64,000 nt of DNA from Nitrospira_D sp035465795. GTDB taxonomy: Bacteria; Nitrospirota; Nitrospiria; Nitrospirales; Nitrospiraceae. Under the pieces are notes generated by a model. It did no database searches. It saw only the letters and a list, made by a program, of their open reading frames with translations, and was not told the origin of the DNA. The DNA lies in NCBI RefSeq assembly GCF_049546785.1, contig NZ_JBMWAN010000003.1, positions 186,001-250,000 on the forward strand, in the 5' to 3' direction. Positions 61,170 through 64,000 of the stretch are shown in pieces. The position numbers were made by a program, and so were the translations under genes. Numbering within the stretch: position 1 is the stretch's first letter; every line of letters begins with the position of its first letter.

Positions 61170-62213
61170 ATGTCGAAGGTAGTTCAGCGAGCCAGTATGT
61201 CCCTCGGTCTTTGCGCCTTATTTGTGTTGGCCATGGTGCTCGGGCCAGTCCGTTCATACGCGGCCTGCGGCGCGGTCAGTTGTTTCGTCACCATCGGGTC
61301 GCAGCAGCAAGTGCCTCAGGAAGGTCTGCTGACGACGAATTTCATCTACAGCTATACCCCGATGACGTTGCCGAGCGGGAGCACCGGTATCATCGCCGAG
61401 GCGGATCAACGTACTCATCGGATCATTCCCGGTCACCATCGGGAACTCTCGACGATTACGAATAGTTATACGCTTGACGCGAATTACGGGATCACGGACC
61501 GGCTCGGTATTCAGGTGACGCTTCCGTACCTAATCCGGAACCATGACCACTATCATGTGCATCACGGTCAGGATGAGGACCTCTCTCAATTCAGCGATAA
61601 GGGGATCGGTGATATGCGGATCACGGCGAAGTACAATGTGCTCCCCTCGATCAGAAGCATGTTCGTGGTCGGAGCCGGTGTAGAGCTTCCCACCGGCGAC
61701 ACGAATGAGGTTGATAAACTAGGCCAGGTGCTTGAGCCTTCCGGACAGCTTGGGCGTGGCCAGTTCGGGTTAGTGGGTTCTATGTACCAGGGGTATGAGT
61801 TGATCCCCCATCGGTTGAATGAGTTTGTCTATGCCAGCTATCGCCACACATTTAAGAATAACGATGACTATCAATTTGGTGACGAATACATTCTCAATGC
61901 CGGGCTCAATGCTGTTCCGGTCGAATCTCTCCCCTGGCTCACGATTACAGCTCAATTGAATTATCGGTACATGGTGCACGACAGTATGTACGCAACTATG
62001 GGTTCAGGCCCGCTGATGGATCAAGCAGTGCCGAACACCGGGTCCTCCTGGTTCGGGATTTCTCCCGGTGTGCTCGTGAGCTTTGCCGACACCTGGCAAG
62101 GCTATTTCATGGCGCAGGTCCCGCTGGTGCGCGATGCCAATAACAATCTTTCTCAGGGCACAACATATACCATCGGGCTGACCAAGTATTTCCAGTTGGG
62201 CAAGAAAGCATAG
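61170..62213 (+). CDS. Outer-membrane beta-barrel protein, 347 aa
   Basis: ATG at 61170 is preferred (GAGGAG 10 bases upstream, and signal peptide length fits); ATG at 61152 is an alternative. A signal peptide ends at S-Y-A-A with A-C-G-A-V-S-C following, so two cysteines open the mature chain. The rest is alternating beta strands with a His-rich loop (R-N-H-D-H-Y-H-V-H-H, about residues 121-135 of the mature region) and an aromatic C-terminus (Y-F-Q-L-G-K-K-A). It resembles transporter/phenol-degradation-type porins. Fourth gene in the cluster; probably co-transcribed. Confidence 0.7.
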   Translation: MSKVVQRASMSLGLCALFVLAMVLGPVRSYAACGAVSCFVTIGSQQQVPQEGLLTTNFIYSYTPMTLPSGSTGIIAEADQRTHRIIPGHHRELSTITNSYTLDANYGITDRLGIQVTLPYLIRNHDHYHVHHGQDEDLSQFSDKGIGDMRITAKYNVLPSIRSMFVVGAGVELPTGDTNEVDKLGQVLEPSGQLGRGQFGLVGSMYQGYELIPHRLNEFVYASYRHTFKNNDDYQFGDEYILNAGLNAVPVESLPWLTITAQLNYRYMVHDSMYATMGSGPLMDQAVPNTGSSWFGISPGVLVSFADTWQGYFMAQVPLVRDANNNLSQGTTYTIGLTKYFQLGKKA

Positions 62214-62416
62214 CCCCTCGAAAGTTCGTATCGAGGCGAGGGTTATACATAGTGGACACTTTATTGGCTAGCACTTCATGCGGTTGATCTCCTTCTTTGC
62301 ATGGTCCGATCACGGCATACCGGAGTAAGAGGCTGATCCAAGGTTCATGAAATGGATGTCAGAGGGGGGCAGGGCAGCCTGCCCCTGAGACTGTCGCTTT
62401 GAGCAGGGAGAAGACC

Positions 62417-62671
62417 ATGAATAAACCGCTTGTACGGGTCGAAGAGGCGGCGGAATTGTTGGCCGTCAGCCGGTGGACGATCTACCGCTGGGTGGAGCAG
62501 GGCCGGTTGGAAGGCAGCAAAATCGGCCGTGGCAGCCTGCGGGTGTTTACCCGCTCAATCGAACGGCTGGTCGAGCAAAACCGGATCGACGATTTCCAGC
62601 CGGGCGTCCTTTCATCTGAACGGAACTCCCGGAGCGGCGCTTCAGCGGGGCATGCAGTCGCCGCCCATTAG
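62417..62671 (+). CDS. Excisionase/MerR-type HTH_17 DNA-binding protein, 84 aa
   Basis: ATG at 62417 has GGGAGAAG just upstream. The core V-E-E-A-A-E-L-L-A-V-S-R-W-T-I-Y-R-W-V-E-Q-G-R-L is the helix-turn-helix of the excisionase/MerR-type HTH_17 family, followed by the wing (K-I-G-R-G-S-L-R). Phage excisionases and small transcription factors share this fold. It is nearly duplicated at 63719-63964, each copy near a His/Cys-type secreted protein, so a regulatory role for this cluster is more likely than recombination. Confidence 0.75.
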   Translation: MNKPLVRVEEAAELLAVSRWTIYRWVEQGRLEGSKIGRGSLRVFTRSIERLVEQNRIDDFQPGVLSSERNSRSGASAGHAVAAH

Positions 62672-62756
62672 CATCATCGCGATACCGGCGGATGTGTGTA
62701 GCATCCGTCGGTATCCATCAGTAGACGATTTCTGCCAAGTGGCGTAGATAGCTTGT

Positions 62757-63080
62757 ATGACCAGGTATCGAGCCAGACACCTCATCGGGGCGGTCGCCTG
62801 TATCACCGCAGTGGTCTATCTCACGCTGGCCGCGGTCGCGGCCGGATGTCTGTTCATGCATGCCGAAGGGCATGAGCATCATGCGCACGATGCAACTCAT
62901 TCTCCTCTCTGTGCCTGGTCTTGCCAGGCTACGTCCAGCACCGCACTGATCTCCGATCCTTACCAACTCACGGTATGGAATGTGGTGAGTGTGACGATCC
63001 TGCATCCGGTACCTCTCCACGCTGATGCTGCGGCTGAATTGCTTCAGTGTCGTGCTCCACCCCGTCTGCTCGCTTCGTAA
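62757..63080 (+). CDS. Small secreted His/Cys protein, paralogue 3, 107 aa
   Basis: Weak ribosome binding site, so the start is less sure. N-terminal hydrophobic segment (about 9-31), then H35-x3-H39-x-H41-H42-x-H44-x3-H48, C52-A-W-S-C56 and a distant C-terminal R-A-P-P-R-L-L-A-S. The chain keeps the same order of His patch and CxWxC as the genes at 59752 and 60718. Separated from those by the beta-barrel and HTH genes, so it is a diverged duplicate. Confidence 0.6.
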   Translation: MTRYRARHLIGAVACITAVVYLTLAAVAAGCLFMHAEGHEHHAHDATHSPLCAWSCQATSSTALISDPYQLTVWNVVSVTILHPVPLHADAAAELLQCRAPPRLLAS

Positions 63081-63282
63081 TCGTTATCGTTCACAGAACA
63101 TTTCTTCATGGCTCTCTGCCTGACGGCGGGGAATCGGCCGACTGTCTGGAACGGCGGGCGGCGCAGAGGTCTCAGCCGGGCGCCGGTCAGGGCGCAGGGT
63201 CTGTTTCCGGATTCCCGGTACATGACCCTGGCACGGCAGCCATGTTGTTTCCACGGTGTCGCAAACGACCGGAGGAGGACGA

Positions 63283-63654
63283 ATGAGCAGCGCACCATTC
63301 TCTTGGGTGGTCATGATGGCGGTCAGTTTCTGTATCCCGGCCTATGCGGAGACACATCAGGAATCTATTCCATCCGCCGGCCAGGGCGGTGAGGCCGGGA
63401 TGAGCCATGTCATTGTTCAGATCGGGGGGCGGTACTGCGAGTACCATCGAGAAGAGGTCGAAGGCGCGCTTCGGAGGTTTCCCGAAGTTCAGGAGGTCAA
63501 ATTCCTGAACGACCACGGCACGGTGCTGGTGCGGTATCAGGTTGGGGCGGTTCCGCCGGCTCAGTTGGCGGCGTCGGTCGAGATGGCCCTGGCTTCAGGG
63601 ATCGGCTGCAAGGCGTGGGTGGATCTGGGAGGGGCGCAACATGCGAAATCGTAG
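63283..63654 (+). CDS. Secreted HMA-like protein with CxxH motif, 123 aa
   Basis: GGAGGAGGACGA directly before ATG marks the start; a longer frame begins 27 bases upstream. A signal peptide ends at A-Y-A (residues 20-22). Residues about 41-114 follow the beta-alpha-beta-beta-alpha-beta order of heavy-metal-associated (HMA) domains. The metal-binding CxxC of the usual G-M-x-C-x-x-C is C52-E-Y-H55, giving Cys and His ligands. A further Cys (C109) sits near the C-terminus. Together with the His/Cys proteins nearby, this suggests a periplasmic metal shuttle; the metal is unknown. Confidence 0.65.
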   Translation: MSSAPFSWVVMMAVSFCIPAYAETHQESIPSAGQGGEAGMSHVIVQIGGRYCEYHREEVEGALRRFPEVQEVKFLNDHGTVLVRYQVGAVPPAQLAASVEMALASGIGCKAWVDLGGAQHAKS

Positions 63655-63718
63655 GGGGCTGGCGTCCTCGAGTCGGGTGCTCCCCAGCGATCGCATAGGT
63701 GCGGTGGAGGACTGAGGC

Positions 63719-63964
63719 ATGTATGTACCGCTGCTGCGAGTGCAAGAGGCCGCGCACTTGCTGAAAGTCAGCAAGTGGACGATCTACCGCTGGGTCGAGG
63801 AGGGTCGCCTGGAGGCGACGAAGATCGGTCGCGGGAGTTTGCGGATTTTCCGCTCGTCGTTGAACGGACTCATCGAAAGTCAGCGTACCGATCAGGCGGG
63901 TCTTGAGCCGGATGGGCGTGGTGAGGTCGTTCACTTGCGGTCCCGTGTCGGGACACGTGGATGA
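63719..63964 (+). CDS. Excisionase/MerR-type HTH_17 DNA-binding protein, second copy, 81 aa
   Basis: The helix-turn-helix and wing (K-V-S-K-W-T-I-Y-R-W-V-E-E-G-R-L, then T-K-I-G-R-G-S-L-R) match the gene at 62417 residue for residue over most of the core. Even the DNA is alike around the recognition helix (both contain GTGGACGATCTACCGCTGGG). This is a duplicated DNA-binding pair in one cluster. The C-terminal 25 residues differ. The window ends 36 bases after the stop. Confidence 0.75.
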   Translation: MYVPLLRVQEAAHLLKVSKWTIYRWVEEGRLEATKIGRGSLRIFRSSLNGLIESQRTDQAGLEPDGRGEVVHLRSRVGTRG

Positions 63965-64000
63965 ATCGGAATCGGGTCTGGTGGTTGTGCACCCTTCTTC

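Noticed and set aside
62217..62237. Possible terminator after the outer-membrane protein gene (CCTCGA/TCGAGG)
   Set aside because: Only a 6-bp stem with a 9-base loop and no T-run follows.
62417..63964. Prophage or integrated element suggested by the excisionase-type proteins
   Set aside because: No integrase, phage structural gene, att repeat or tRNA target is visible in the window.

Overview
The window is a GC-rich, densely packed bacterial chromosome segment that most resembles Nitrospirota, probably a Nitrospira-like organism. This is an inference from gene content: PCP_red domain fusions, a menaquinone/ubiquinone methyltransferase, a 13-gene complex I operon with fused NuoCD, and a LuxI/LuxR pair. 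No nitrite oxidoreductase, amo or rRNA gene is present to settle it, and I found no tRNA, CRISPR array or transposase.

Layout. Bases 1-1950 hold the end of an oxygenase-like gene, a ribbon-helix-helix protein and a CopD-like membrane protein. Bases 1998-8169 (minus) carry a radical SAM/SPASM protein and a large universal-stress/rubredoxin/PCP_red fusion that are translationally coupled, a B12-binding-type radical SAM protein and UbiE/MenG. Bases 8241-15108 (plus) carry UvrA, a lower-GC orphan, a DUF486 protein and a HerA-like ATPase. Bases 15145-21578 (minus) form a seven-gene operon-like cluster: alpha/beta hydrolase, acetoacetate-decarboxylase-like protein, three small membrane proteins, patatin and GMC oxidoreductase. 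Bases 22832-28662 hold two tandem NarL-type two-component systems.

Bases 28764-31991 look like a complete acyl-homoserine-lactone quorum-sensing locus: a perfect lux-box palindrome, luxI, convergent luxR, and a divergent FadL-type porin. Bases 32007-40105 are housekeeping genes (uvrC, dapF, glyoxalase, GNAT, polysaccharide deacetylase, site-2 protease, membrane proteins). Bases 40204-55319 (minus) are the nuoA-N complex I operon, headed by a MidA/NDUFAF7-family methyltransferase (55398-56582), then secA.

Bases 59752-63964 (plus) hold an unusual periplasmic cluster: three paralogous small His/Cys proteins with a shared HH..ATH....C.W.C pattern, a TlpA-like thioredoxin, an outer-membrane beta-barrel protein, a secreted HMA-like protein with CxxH instead of CxxC, and two near-duplicate excisionase-type HTH proteins. 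It looks like an undescribed metal- or thiol-handling system (inference).

A second theme is a set of short-period, imperfect repeats, often arranged as inverted arms. They sit exactly at gene ends, in several cases supplying the stop codon or first codons of the neighbouring gene, and in at least one case are inserted in frame inside a protein-coding gene.
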